Below, piece by piece: positions 45,841-56,931 of a stretch of DNA of 64,000 nt (position 1 is its first letter; each line of letters opens with the position of its first letter). A program made the position numbers and the translations under genes. Below the pieces are notes generated by a model that had not been told where the DNA came from, made no database searches, and saw only the letters and a list, made by a program, of their open reading frames with translations. The stretch comes from Massospora cicadina (taxonomy: Eukaryota > Entomophthoromycota > Entomophthoromycetes > Entomophthorales > Entomophthoraceae). The stretch is taken from contig JAKSZP010017341.1 in NCBI GenBank assembly GCA_022478985.1, positions 56,247-120,246 on the forward strand. Reading direction: 5' to 3'.

Positions 45841-47718
45841 ATGACAACAAATTTTAGTGGATACTGAGTCCTCAGAGTTTTTTATTAGTCTGAACCTAAC
45901 TTACTACCTTGGTTTGCACAACATACCTGGTGGAATGATTAGGGCTGGGGCCTCTCAGGGTATCCCCGCATTAGAGGTTCAGGGTCTGATTGATTATCAA
46001 GTTGGTATGTTACACTTGGCTGAGAACTTCTTGGCAGTCAAAAACTTGCTGTAACCAACTACCTTGGAAGTGGTTTGGTAGCGAAATTTTTGATGTCAAC
46101 CCAAATTTGTTGGCCACTACCTTAACTTTGTCCAGGGAAAGTATTTATCTGCTAATACATTCCTTGTCAGATGGCAGAACTTTGAGAAACTTGACACAGC
46201 GTCCCAAGGTAAATAAGCTTAAGCTTACCTCTTTTATAACCCACTCCAGAATCACCCCTATCACCCTCTTTGAAGGGGTTGGAGTCTTCATTTGATGCGG
46301 CTTCAGAAAATGGCTTACAAGATCACTCAGAATTTTATTGTGATTTTATGCTCACTTATAACCTGACTCGTATCTCCTCCCCAATTTGCCCTTTGGCTCT
46401 GCGGGAAGATCCAGCATAAGATGTTTGGGTTATGGAGCAACTCGCAAAGGGATCCATTTTTCAGTGTACTCTTCAGTATTCTAACCGCTACTCTTTGTGG
46501 AAAAATGGATGATACAATACGCCCTTGCGTAGATTATGGTAAGCTGAAAAAATGTCACTGTACCCAATCTGCATATCACTCCTCTGGAGCCACAAATTGC
46601 CTGTTAGGTGGAGAAGGAAAAGTCTTCTCCATGCTGGATTGCTTAAACGCCTTTAACCAGACTATCAAAAAGGGGTAAAAATGGCTCTATGCTTTCTGTA
46701 AGAGGAAGGGGTTTTCCACTTCTGGGCCACACCTTCTGAGCTCAAGAATGTGCCACAATCTTTAACGTCATATTAATGCAGCCTTGGGTGAGTTGTTAGG
46801 TGTATGTGCTATTGCCTACATAATAACATTCTGGTGTCCTCCCCAAACCAAGCAGCCATGAGATTCACCTGAGGTAGGTAGTGGAGCATTTATGAGAAGC
46901 CAATTTGACGATTTAGGTCAATAAGCGTGAGTTTTAAGTCCTAAGTCTCCTTTTTGGCAAAATCGTTTTTGATAAAGAACACATGTTTCCTCCAGACAAG
47001 AGAAGGCTATTAAGGATTGGCCCACACCCACCTCACTTAAAGCATTAAGAAGCTTTTTTTGGGACTTTCCCCTTACTTAAGAATTCCACGCCAGGTCTTT
47101 CAGAGGTAGACACCCTGCATAAAACCAGCGGGGCGAAGACTCTTTTGTGGCCCACTACACTGGAGAATGCCTTCCAGGATGTGAAGCGCACATTTCTCTC
47201 CACGTCTCTTATTCACCACGTGGATCCCAGTATGGAGTCTATAGCGGTTTTTAATGCCTTCTACTTCACTAATGCTGAAGTTTTATTACAAGTGGGAAAA
47301 GATGCAATGGAGCATCCTGTAGATTATTTCCCCCATAAAATGTCCTTGTATGACTTAGATTACTCTGTTTACAACAAGAAACTTTTTATGGTAGTAGAAT
47401 AACTGAACTATTGGCGGCATCAACTTAATGGTTCCTCCCAGCCATTCCACGTTTGTAATGATTATAAGGACTGTTTACTACCAAGCTTCTCATGTCCAGA
47501 CCCCCCAACAAACTCTGTGTCATGAAAACCTTGCCAATTTGTGTTCTTTTATGAGATTTATGAAAGGCAAGGAGAATAGTTGGCTAATGATCTGAGCTGA
47601 AACCCTGCTTTGGCTCCTGACACCATGGTAATGAAGTTGCATAATACCCATCTGGTAATTTCTCCAGGCAATAATGTATCTAAGAAAACCTCTTCTCCTG
47701 CATTCATTTCTTTACTTG
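45840..47718 (+). pseudogene. LTR-4 pol, protease, RT and RNase H part
   Basis: A protease-like ILVDTESSEFFISL with D-T-E at 45860-45868 stands for the usual DTG/DSG-A-S. The RT has TIRPCVDYGKLKK and VFSMLDCLNAFNQTIKKG (46421-46678). The catalytic box near 46820 is lost (VCAIAYIITF for the usual YLDD context). RNase H is clear at 47145-47402 (LENAFQDVKRTFLST, HPVDYFPHKMSLYDLDYSVY) and continues as YWRHQLNGSSQPFHV. In this clade pol yields protease, RT/RNase H and integrase. Several stops. LINE-VI interrupts it between RNase H and integrase. Confidence 0.7.
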
Positions 47719-47728
47719 CTTCTCTGAA

Positions 47729-49661
47729 GAAATTATTTATTAAACTGAGGTAAGCTGACCAGGAGATGGACATTACCAAAACTTAAAACTTAAAACCTAA
47801 AATTAAATCCTCACCAAATAAGGCAAATGAACCACCCAAAATGAGCGGATGACACACACACATAACTTGAAATCAACCAGATGGGATATCGGGAACCACT
47901 TATCTCATCATGGTGGAAGGGGAGGGGGGTCAAGGGGCTCATCCTTAGTAACGTCTTCATCTCAAAGCATGTCATAGGCTTCAGTGGAGAGCAGGGGCGT
48001 TGGGGCGTCAGCAGGATGTGGAGTTATATTTCAAAAATTGGTTTGGTATTAAAACATTCGCTATATATAAGTGTTCTAATGTAGTTTGTCAAGACTAGTT
48101 CAACTTTCATGTGTGCGTCAGGTAGTTTTTTAAATGTGGCAATATTGGTGCAAGTAATTTTTTATTTAGGATTCCGCGCTACCTCTGCCACATGCTTAGT
48201 GGCGTCATTGGCTTCTTTGTGGGTTTTGATAGATATGTCTCTTTGTACCTTATTGGCTTTGGAGGGAATACCGGGAGGAGGAATTACTCTTACAATCATC
48301 GCCACTGATTTGACAGCAGCTTTGCGGAAAGGGCGACAATCTGGCTTAGTCATTGCTTCAACAGCCAGCAGGTGGTCACCGTGGAATGCTCGGCGTTTTT
48401 TCTAAAGTGTATAAGTGAGGGGGTAGTTCCTCCTATTGTCAATATATACAAACTGCTCGATTTGTATATTGCAGTTCTCAATTTTATTTCTCAGACTCAT
48501 CAATTTCGCCCTTATAAGGCCCAAAGATTTTGGTTGACTTGAATTGGGGAGTCGTCAGTATTCCTGTGTTTTGATTATTTCATTGGAGGATGCATGGGAT
48601 TGAACTGGGGTCCAGTCTTGTGTTTGATTGGATGGAACGTTTATGGCACTGGGGCGAGGAGGAGGCTGATTTGTGGCTGCAGGTGCAGCTGTAGCACCAG
48701 GCTCTGAGGGAGGGGGATGTAGGTTCACGCCTCATACCAAAGGTGGCGTAGAATTGGTGGCAGAATGTATGCTTGCAAATGAGAAGACAGCGCCATCAGA
48801 AGTGGCTAGGGATGGGCATTTGCATTTTGAGTGATTAAACTCAAAACATAGTGGACATTTCATCCGTTTGCCCTCAACACGGGCCCAGAATGGATGGTTG
48901 GGGATGGAGAGGATAACAGTGCGGGGGGATTGACAGGGCAATTTTACGTGAGTTGGGGCTGATCATGGCGTACTCCCAAGGTCCAGCTAGGCGTGTGGCC
49001 CCATTTGGGATCATAAATTGCAGGATGGGGTTGGAGCCATAGGCTTCCAAGCCTTCCAACAGCTCCTGGTGGAGCTCTTCAGGGGGAAGGTGGGTGGGCA
49101 AACCAGTGAACTGGACCACCAAAATGGTATCCGCTGGGAGCTGAGTCTGAGTTATGGGGAGAGGCGTACCATGGAAAACCAGGGGCACAGTTGCCGCTGT
49201 GGCAGCATTGGCTTCACAAGTGAACCTGAGATCAAAGTACCCCTTATAGGGGTCGAAGTCAATAAAACTGGCAGGATGCATCACAGCCTTAGCCATTTTG
49301 ATAATGGCTTGGTCATGGTATGGGAAAATTTTCCCATAGTTGACCTAAAGGCTGATATGCACGTTGCTCCAGGGGAGCACCAGGGGGGCAGCAGGGTACC
49401 ACTTAGTTTGAGCGAGGTGGGCGTCAAGATTCTTGGGAGGAAAAGAATGTCCATGTGGTTTGGTATAACTTGATGAGCCAGTCCGAGCACATTTTCCTGC
49501 TGGATGGAAAATGGCAGGGGAGTTTTTGCCGCTGCCCCACACTGGGGCAGCAAGCGGGGAATCCAATGACATCAGAGCGAAACTATGGCAGGCAATTAGG
49601 ATTTACTTATTATTACCCATGTAAATTGCTTGGAAAGTTACGCTGAGTGGAAAGAGAGTTT
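47729..49661 (-). mobile_element. LINE-VI, ORF1-only LINE (no ORF2), 1.93 kb
   Basis: Flanked by CTTCTCTGAA at 47719-47728 and 49662-49671, with further partial matches, and inserted in LTR-4. Read on the minus strand it has a short 5' region, ORF1 from the ATG at 49572, and a 3' end with the shared motif (CCATCTCCTGGTCAGCTTACC then AATAAAT). There is no endonuclease, RT or C-terminal finger anywhere in it. It is thus either an internal deletion or a non-autonomous ORF1-only family like HAL1 of mammals. It would depend on a LINE RT acting in trans. Confidence 0.75.
47880..49572 (-). pseudogene. LINE-VI ORF1, RRM-like and CCHC RNA-binding protein
   Basis: It starts with an ATG at 49572 (MSLDSPLAAPVWGSG). 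A coherent text runs through KAVMHPASFIDFDPYKGYFD, an RRM-like VVQFTGLPTHLPPEELHQEL (49296-48874), and a knuckle CPLCFEFNHSKCKC (C-X2-C-X4-H-X4-C, near 48860). A Pro/Ala-rich linker leads to a basic segment (48353-48162), and an acidic tail PADAPTPLLSTEAYD lies near 48010. The order RRM-like then CCHC is the same as in LINE-IV and LINE-V ORF1. Frameshifts and stops break it, yet it is less decayed than the surrounding LTR-4. Confidence 0.68.
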
Positions 49662-49671
49662 CTTCTCTGAA

Positions 49672-50330
49672 TAATTTAGAGGAGTAAGTTATGTTTAGAA
49701 AAGTCGTCATTTTCTAAATCCTTATCAACTGATATACTTTAGTTATTTCCAAATGCACTTTGATTCAGGAGGATATAATGAAGGTGTATGTTGTAAAGTA
49801 TGATATGGTATGGTTTTAGAGCTGTTTGTGGGTTCCCAAAAGACCACCTCGCCTAGAGATAAATATGAAATATCACAATGGGATAACTGTAGGCACCCCA
49901 GGCAAGAAAAATACCTGGAGCTTATCCACCATATGTATAATTGTAAGGGAATTTCTTCTCAGGTTGCAAGGTTTACTAAGGAGTGCGTTATTTGCACCAG
50001 ATGAAACCAAATTTTCAGCCACTTGCAGGGTTGATGGTATGATTCCAGGAGTCCGAGAGACCTTAAACTTCCCTCTAAGTTACTTTTTTATTGTGTAACT
50101 ACCCCTCTTTGACAGGTATGACGCTATCATGGTAGTGGTGGACTGGTTTACCAATTTCACCCATTTTATTCCATGACACACCACAATAACGTCAGCTCAG
50201 ATGGCCAATATGCTTATTTTTCATATTTTCTCCGGTCATGGGGTGCCCCAAGATATTATTGGCCGTTGGCCCCAGTTCCCATCTATTTTCTGGGAGGAGG
50301 TGTGTGCCATATTTATTTGCCATAATTGAG
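49672..50330 (+). pseudogene. LTR-4 integrase remnant
   Basis: The zinc-binding N-terminal region reads LELIHHMYNCKGISSQVARF then TKECVICTR (49810-50004). The catalytic core follows in another frame: YDAIMVVVDWFTNFTHFIP and AQMANMLIFHIFSGHGVPQD, with the second catalytic Asp region (usually SDRG-QF) changed to GRWPQF. A distal part and 3' UTR up to about 50960 are unreadable. Continuity with the RNase H across LINE-VI supports a single element. Confidence 0.7.
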
Positions 50331-51394
50331 GGGAAGAATTGTAAAGATAAGGGCAGTGTAATGAGGACAAGATAACAAGGTTACAGGCCTGCTTGACCTG
50401 AAGTACACAAAGACCAATGCAAGGTAAAGGCAATATATGGTCAATGTGGATCTAGGGGTGCGCATGATGGTCAGATGAGCTTTACATCCATGAAATTAAA
50501 ATGCACTAGTTACTTTGGAATTATGACTGATTTTCATTTGATTAGAGAATGGAGCTTCGAGACCAGTTAAATTTATAGTATTGCTAAATTGGGAAATTTA
50601 GCTACAGTCAACCACTTTCTTGTGCTTACTTGAGCTACAGTGTAACAAATGATGTGAAATTGCGTTTATTGTTTCAATTGGGTGCAGTAAGTTACTCAGT
50701 GGATGATATTACCATCCAGGCTCTTATTAGTATTTTTGAGATCAACCAGCTTTGTTAGTTGATTTGGTTATATTAAACCTTATTCATTATATTTAAATAT
50801 GTATATATGTTCTGTACGCTTTTTTGAATCCAGGAGGTCCTGGATAATAAATTATGTACAACCCTCGCCTTAGGCCCTTAATGACACAGTCCTCTTTTGT
50901 GATGCTCTGTTTCCTTATTTTTAACAGGATATTGTAAGGAGAGAATCTGTAACTCTCTTACTTTTAGTAAGGTGGGGCGATGTGCACAGCCACACCGCCA
51001 GAGATCTGATACTAAATTTTATTGGTGAAGGCCAACCATGGGATGGACACTTCTGATAAACTCCTCTTAAAAAACACCAAGGAAACAAGGGGCACCCCAG
51101 AGATGAGCTGAAGTTCCTTCTTGTTTCCAGGAGTACTGCCAGTGGAAGGGAGAGGTGGAATGACATGGGAGGCCTGGGCCAAAACTGAACATGAATGAAG
51201 GAAAGGATCTGACAAGAGAAACCAGATGGGGGAACCAGGATGACACCAACTGGCGTTGGTGGGATGGCAGGTGGCTAAATAACCAAGATTTAAAGTGTTC
51301 CTTTAGGTGGGAATGGAAGTTACGCACAGCTCTATGAAGGGTTGGGTTAGTACAAGAGAGTGCATCAAGAACAATAGTGTTTGTCCATAGCACT

Positions 51395-51964
51395 TGTTAC
51401 AATTCCAATATGACTGGACGATAAGCCCTAAGTCAATTTGTCAAATTGAATGGAATATGTGGGAATCAAACTGGTAATGGTAATTCAAGTGCTTTGAAGC
51501 GAGGCGATATTGGGATTAACAGGTTTATTGGATATAACGATTTATTATTGGTTCAACCTTAAAATAAGGCAATGTCAACATTCAACTTTTATCATTTAAA
51601 TCGCCTACAATTAAGGCGATAGCAAATTTGAGAATAACCAGCTGAAACGAGTGTCATTGGAACCTAATAGGCCAAGCTATGAGAGGTATTGTCCAAGCCA
51701 CCTTAATATAAGTGAGATGGGCAATCAAGAGGAGGGTCGTTGGTTAATAGGAAGAGAAAGGAAGATAGAAGAGGATCAAAGGAGAGTTTTTAGATTTAAA
51801 TAAAGTATTATAGTGGGAGCAAGTGCCCCATAGTTTTTATTAAAACGTTTATTTTGTTGTTACTATAGACCACAATCGTCATATCATTGGACTTATTGAT
51901 CAGTGAGCTAAACCCTGTGCAAACCTCTTACAGCGTATCTCCAGGATTCCGCCAAATTACAACA
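51395..51964 (+). repeat. LTR-5 5' LTR
   Basis: It starts TGTTACAATTC and ends AAATTACAACA. It contains TTTAAATAAAG near 51797. It differs from the 3' LTR mostly at CpG/TpG/CpA sites. Confidence 0.92.
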
Positions 51965-51965
51965 G

Positions 51966-51984
51966 TGGTGCTCACTACAGGGGG
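51966..51984 (+). other. LTR-5 primer-binding site
   Basis: TGGTGCTCACTACAGGGGG begins one base after the 5' LTR. The same site is used by LTR-2 and LTR-3. Confidence 0.72.
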
Positions 51985-52079
51985 CCCATTGATCAGTAAT
52001 AAAATAATAAAATTTAAGCTGCCTGCTAGATCTCGCCTAGGTTGCTTTGAAAAGAAATCTGCATGACACAATAGGACCA

Positions 52080-52930
52080 TTGCATATGAGGAGTTTAAAC
52101 TTGCATTGGACACTGTGCTCAGTTGCTGGCCTATGATTGCGACGTCAATATTCATGGATTCCTTTGACAATTTGAGTTTATGACTGAAGGTGCCTCGGAA
52201 CAGTGCAGGGCAAAACTGTTAATCTCCACCTTGGAAGTCGGAAGTGCTAAGCAAGTTTTTTGTTACCTTCTAGACAGTTCCGTTATTTACCAAGAAGTCA
52301 AGGAGATGGTGATATGGTTGTTTGGTAGAAAAGCCAAGATGTTTCAGCGGAAAGCCGAGTTCTTGACCATTGGGTTTCAACAAAATGAGAGTCTCACCAC
52401 ATTTTCTGAGAGGTTTACAATGGAAGCACATGTGTTGATTGTGGCTGGTATTCTAGCTGATGCTGATGTATGCATTGCAATGGCCTCTGCGGTGAAGCCA
52501 TATCCTAAGCTGTAAAATGTTATGGCCTCATTGTTAGAGGATGATGTTCCTCTCCTTAAACTTGTTCATTCTGTACATTGGTTAGCTGTAAATTTCCCTC
52601 CACCCAATATCAAGTGGGCTCCCACTGTTGCTGAGGCCTACCCTAACCATGGGGGAGGAAAGCAACCTGTCAATGCAGGTCGTACCAGGCTACTACCCGC
52701 AGCTCACCATCTGTCCCATAACTGCTGAGCAACAACTGCCCGACTAATGCTTTGACCCTAACTATGATGATCAACAGCCAGCAGGCTAACAACTTGGGTC
52801 TGGTTATGCCGATCATCTTCAGAATAACTTTCTAAGTGGGCCAACTTATATTAAGCACAGACGTAGGCCCTATGGAGTAAGTTGCTTTAATTGAGGTCAC
52901 ACCAGGCACATGGGATGATGGTGCCCTGAT
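52080..52930 (+). pseudogene. LTR-5 gag, decayed
   Basis: An N-terminal remnant EEFKLALDTVLS is near 52090. A capsid-like segment of 111 open codons follows at 52180-52515 (KLLISTLEVGSAKQVFCYLL, TIGFQQNESLTTFSERFTME). It continues in a shifted frame to a zinc knuckle at 52883-52924 with C-X2-C-X4-H-X4-C spacing, where the second Cys is now TGA and another stop follows (CFN, stop, GHTRHMG). Gag would assemble particles and bind RNA. Relative to LTR-3, about 0.45 kb between the N-terminal piece and the capsid is missing. Confidence 0.7.
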
Positions 52931-53109
52931 CGACAGATCCCTCACATATGACAGGATCTAGGCTATCAGGGAAAAGGGTGAGCGGAGTAGAGACAGGATG
53001 CTCTGCTTCCGCTAATTCAATTGTAATTGTTTATGTTGTACATCATAATTTACCCTTTATCACCTCAGGGCCCACTCTGAGAAATTACTATATCAACAAA
53101 TCCCTTACC

Positions 53110-56100
53110 ACCTTTTGGCCTCAAGTCGAGGAAGAGACCCCAATAATGCAGACATGGAGTTTCGCCAAGATGTGTATAAGCCATATGCCTGGCAGATCCT
53201 TGAGCGGAATGGTACGATTGGCAGTGACCCCTTTTCATATGTCGCAGATTTGAAGGGAGTGGAGGTGGTGATACCTGTAGAAAAAATTGCCCAAGAGTAT
53301 CCTCATGTTGGGGCTGGTATGCACACTTTTCTGGATAATCAAACGCCCTTGAAAGTTTATGTATTGAACACAAGGATTCTTCTTATTTGGAATGCACCTA
53401 CTGTGACATATTTTGTACAGAATACCTAAATTCAGGAGATCATTGATACAGGCGCTCCTGTCAATATTAATATCCACCAAGCTTGTGGCTAAGCTTCTGC
53501 TGAAGCCAGATGTGGACCACCGAGTAGTGTATGGAACTGCGGGGGCCCTTAGTACTGTGTCAGAAGGCACATATATCTCATTGCCCTTGAGGTTTGGTTC
53601 TGTTGGCATATCTGATCCAGCTGTGGTGTTGCCTAATAATCATTATGAAATAATGATTGGGGCTGCATTTAGGTGGCACTTTTTGGGCTGTAGTTAATAT
53701 GGCGGACAAAACCATCTTTATACTGGGACAACAGATCCCTATCTATTTTGCTTCCCACGGAGTTCCAGAGGACCCAATCCGCTCCAGGAAAATTAATCTT
53801 GCTTAAAGTGATGGTGTAATTCCTGTAAAATATTGATGGATGAAGTGGAGGACCTGACTGCTTCCAAGCCAGATTTATGAGTACAAAGGGATTCCACTAC
53901 GAGCTGAAAATGCTTGGACTATCCCTTCAGGGCATCAGGTCATAATTGGGACAGAGCTCAAAATTTGATAATCTGGAAGGTCTGTATGGAGAGGTTGAGG
54001 GGCCTTATCACCAATCACGACTCAAACCACATGTGGCTCCTGGGTTACTGTTACAAGGGCAGGGGGAAGTGAAGGTGTTGATAGCAAATCTGAAGAAGGA
54101 GGTGACGAAGGTTCAGTGGCACCAAATGGTGGCTTACCTGCACCTAATCCCTATTGATGAGGTCCACCAGGTACATGACTTTGATTCATGGGAAGATCTC
54201 GGCTTGCCACTAGAAAACCTCCCTCAGCGTAATGACATTGTTTCTTTGGGAGGCGTTAACTGGTTTATCAGAGGATCAGAAGGACAGGGTGATGGATCTG
54301 TTTGAGAAATATCGCAGCATTTTTGCAATCAATGACCAAGACTTGGGTTGCACTTGTGGGGTCATGCATCGGGTGGACACAGGAGACCACCACCCTATCA
54401 GGTCATGACATATCTGACGCTCAAAGGCAGCAGAAGAAATTATATCTGCAGAAATAGATACATTGGTGGAACAGGGAACGTTGAAACTGTTGAAGAGTCC
54501 CTGGGCATCTCCGGTGCTTATTGTAAAAAAGAAAGATGGCTCCAATAAGGTAGTAATCGATTATCAGAAGCTTAATAGCATTACAAAAAAAGATTTGTAC
54601 CCGCTTCCACAAATCGATGACGCTTTAGATTGGTTAGGTGGGGCCAAGTTTTCTGAGCCATGGACTTGATATCAGGGTACTGGCAGATCGTATTGCCAGC
54701 GGCAGAACAAGAAAGCACTATAATTACCTCAAAGGGATTGTTCCAACCTACACATATGCCACAGAGTTTGTGCAACGCCCCAGCTACATTCCAACGGGCT
54801 ATAGACAAAATTTTGGGTGACTTAAAGCTGTCTTGCGTTCTTGTCTACCTTGAAGATATCAACATATTTTCGCGGACATTCATGGAGCATCTTGGACACC
54901 TGAGCAAGTATTCCGCCGCCTAGCTGAAGCTAATATCAAGATTAAGCCCCAAAAGTGTCACTTTTTCAAGGAAAAATTGGAATACCTCAGCTTTGTGGTA
55001 GACTCCAAAGGGCTTAGTCCACAGCCTGCCAAGGTGGAAGCCATCCACCAGATGACTCAGCCAAGTGTAAAGCGGGATGTCCAGGTGGTCTTGGGAATGG
55101 TTGATTACTACCAGCGGTTTATTCCCAACTTCAGCTGTATTGGGGCTCCACTTTTTGAGCTACTTAAGAAAAACACTGTCTTCAACTGAATGGATTGATG
55201 CCAAACCACTTTTAATGTATTACAAACCGCGTATGCCAGTGCACTTGTTTTGCAATACCCCAATTTTAAAAGAGAATTTATCGTGCAAATTGACGCCTCA
55301 CTCTCCGCTGTAGGGGCTGTGTTGTCCCAAAAAGACGATGATGGTGTGGAGCACCCAATTGCTTATTGCAGCTGAAGTTTAACTGGCCCTGAACGGAATT
55401 ACACTGTGACTGAGTAGGATTTTTTAGCGGTAATCTATGCATATAAACAATTCTGGATCTACCTTCATGGGGTGAAATTAAAAGTGGTAATGGATCATGC
55501 CTCCTTGCGCTGGCTACAGAATCTGTGGGAACCTGAAGTCGGCTCATGCGATGGGCTTTAAAGCTCCAAACATATGTTTTGAGATCATGCATCAGCCCAG
55601 GGCAAAGCATCAGAATGCGGACTGTCTTTCCAGACTATCCAAGGTCGCTATTACAGCAGATGTGGCAGACATCATGTTTGAAAAAATGATTGTGGGCAAA
55701 TACCATGATGAGCTGCCATCTGTGATCAAAGTGTTGGATGGGCTTAGGCAGGATACCTTCTTGCGCAATGGGGAATTATATAAGCAGGTTAGGAGATCAA
55801 TGCTGAGTTTTCCAAAACCCTTTTCCCGGCCTGCAATAATTAAGGATGCCCATAAAGCACTAGGTCATGGAGGATTGAAAAAGATGCTGGAGTTCTTGCG
55901 ACCCCACTACTATTGGGAAAGTATGCATTATGATGTGCTTGAGATGGTTGGTTGTTGCCATCAGTGCCAAGTGGAGAAGCCATACCACCAAAAGACCACC
56001 TACCAGCTAGTTAAGCCTCCGGTTCACAAAGCATACCATTTCATTAGATGTGGGTGGGCCGCTGCCAATGGGCGCAAACTGCTCCAAATATATATTAGCA

Positions 56101-56490
56101 GCCATTGACCATTTGACAAGATGGGTGGAAGCGAGGGCTTTCAAGGATTTAGGGGCTGTCACTACTGCCAAGTTTATCATGAAGTGCATTATACAGCGCC
56201 ATGGTTGTCCGCAATTTATCCTAATGGACAATGGAACCAAATTCCACATCCCATATATTGATCAAATTGAACAAGCTCATGGCAATTCGCGGGGTTTTAA
56301 CTACCCCCTACTACCCTGAATCTAACAGTATGGTGGAATGGGTCAATGGGACCTTAGTAAATATTCTATGCAAGCTTGTAAATGAGCGGCCATCATACTG
56401 GAGTACCCTTTTATCCACTGCTGTCTTCATGTACAATATCAGCTACCACTCAGCAACTGGCAAGAGTCCATTTCAATTGCTCTAAGAATG
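53110..56490 (+). pseudogene. LTR-5 pol: protease, RT, RNase H, integrase
   Basis: The protease DTG is at 53445-53453 (IIDTGAPVNI), then VYGTAGALSTVSEGTY and NNHYEIMIGAAF. The RT has [31 protein letters not shown] and [19 protein letters not shown], a frameshift near 54660, then [14 protein letters not shown] and LCNAPATFQRAIDKILGDL. The catalytic box is YLED (54846-54857), not YLDD. The thumb has FVVDSKGLSPQPAKVEAI. RNase H has FIVQIDASLSAVGAVLSQ (about 55285) and VVMDHASLRWLQ. The integrase has ALGHGGLKKMLEFLRPHYY with CHQCQVEKP (55860-55985), VGGPLPMGANCSKYI, MDNGTKF, and TTPYYPESNSMVEWVNGTLV. This is typical gypsy order. Two RT/IN frameshifts plus stops. Confidence 0.88.
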
Positions 56491-56873
56491 ACATCCACCG
56501 CTGCCTGCATGCTTTACTCCTGCATTGAGGATACTGGTGGAGTCAAACCCCACCAATATTTATCCACCTTAATGAACGTGCTGATCAAGCTCCAAACTGA
56601 GGCATATTCTACCAGTTTTAAAGAAGATTTGGGATCATGCAGCTGATTAATGTAGACGCCACAGTTTTTACAGTTCAGGGTAGGGGAATTGGTCCTGTTT
56701 TATGACTAAAATGGGTTCAGAAGAAGGAACAAGCTTGCCAGCATATGGAGTGGACCATTCAAGATCATCAAGAAAACTGGGGTTAACACCTACACCATTA
56801 AGGAACCTGTAGGGGGTCGTATTTATTAACTGGGTACACGTGAAGTTCCTCCAACCATACAAACAATAAGAGC

Positions 56874-56931
56874 CTTATCATCCAGTCAAGGAGGGGGTAA
56901 TGTCACAATTTCAATATGACTGGATGACAAG
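56874..56931 (+). other. LTR-5 polypurine tract within a hairpin spanning the 3' LTR start
   Basis: CTTATCATCCAGTCA (56874-56888) pairs with TGACTGGATGACAAG (56917-56931) with one mismatch. The loop holds the PPT (AGGAGGGGGTAA) and the first 16 nt of the LTR. In the 5' LTR the same arm is TGACTGGACGATAAG. A related arrangement occurs in LTR-1 and, with different bases, in LTR-2. Confidence 0.7.

Larger units (their letters stand above)
42933..51005 (+). mobile_element. LTR-4, diverged Ty3/gypsy (chromovirus-like) element, interrupted by LINE-VI
   Basis: Gag-PR-RT-RH-IN remnants in this order identify a gypsy-type element, but with wording unlike LTR-2, LTR-3 and LTR-5. A PBS-like TGGTAGCAGAGG is at 42937-42948. 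A purine tract AAGGTGGGGCGA (50969-50980) followed by TGTGCACAGCCACACC (50981) may be the PPT and the start of a 3' LTR that LINE-VII interrupts. No full LTR pair is visible. It is the most decayed LTR element and hosts at least LINE-VI, so it is probably among the oldest insertions. The left boundary is uncertain. Confidence 0.65.

Noticed and set aside
48109..49473. Plus-strand ORFs of 98 and 151 codons over LINE-VI
   Set aside because: Antisense of ORF1, whose minus-strand CCHC knuckle and RRM-like text explain the region.
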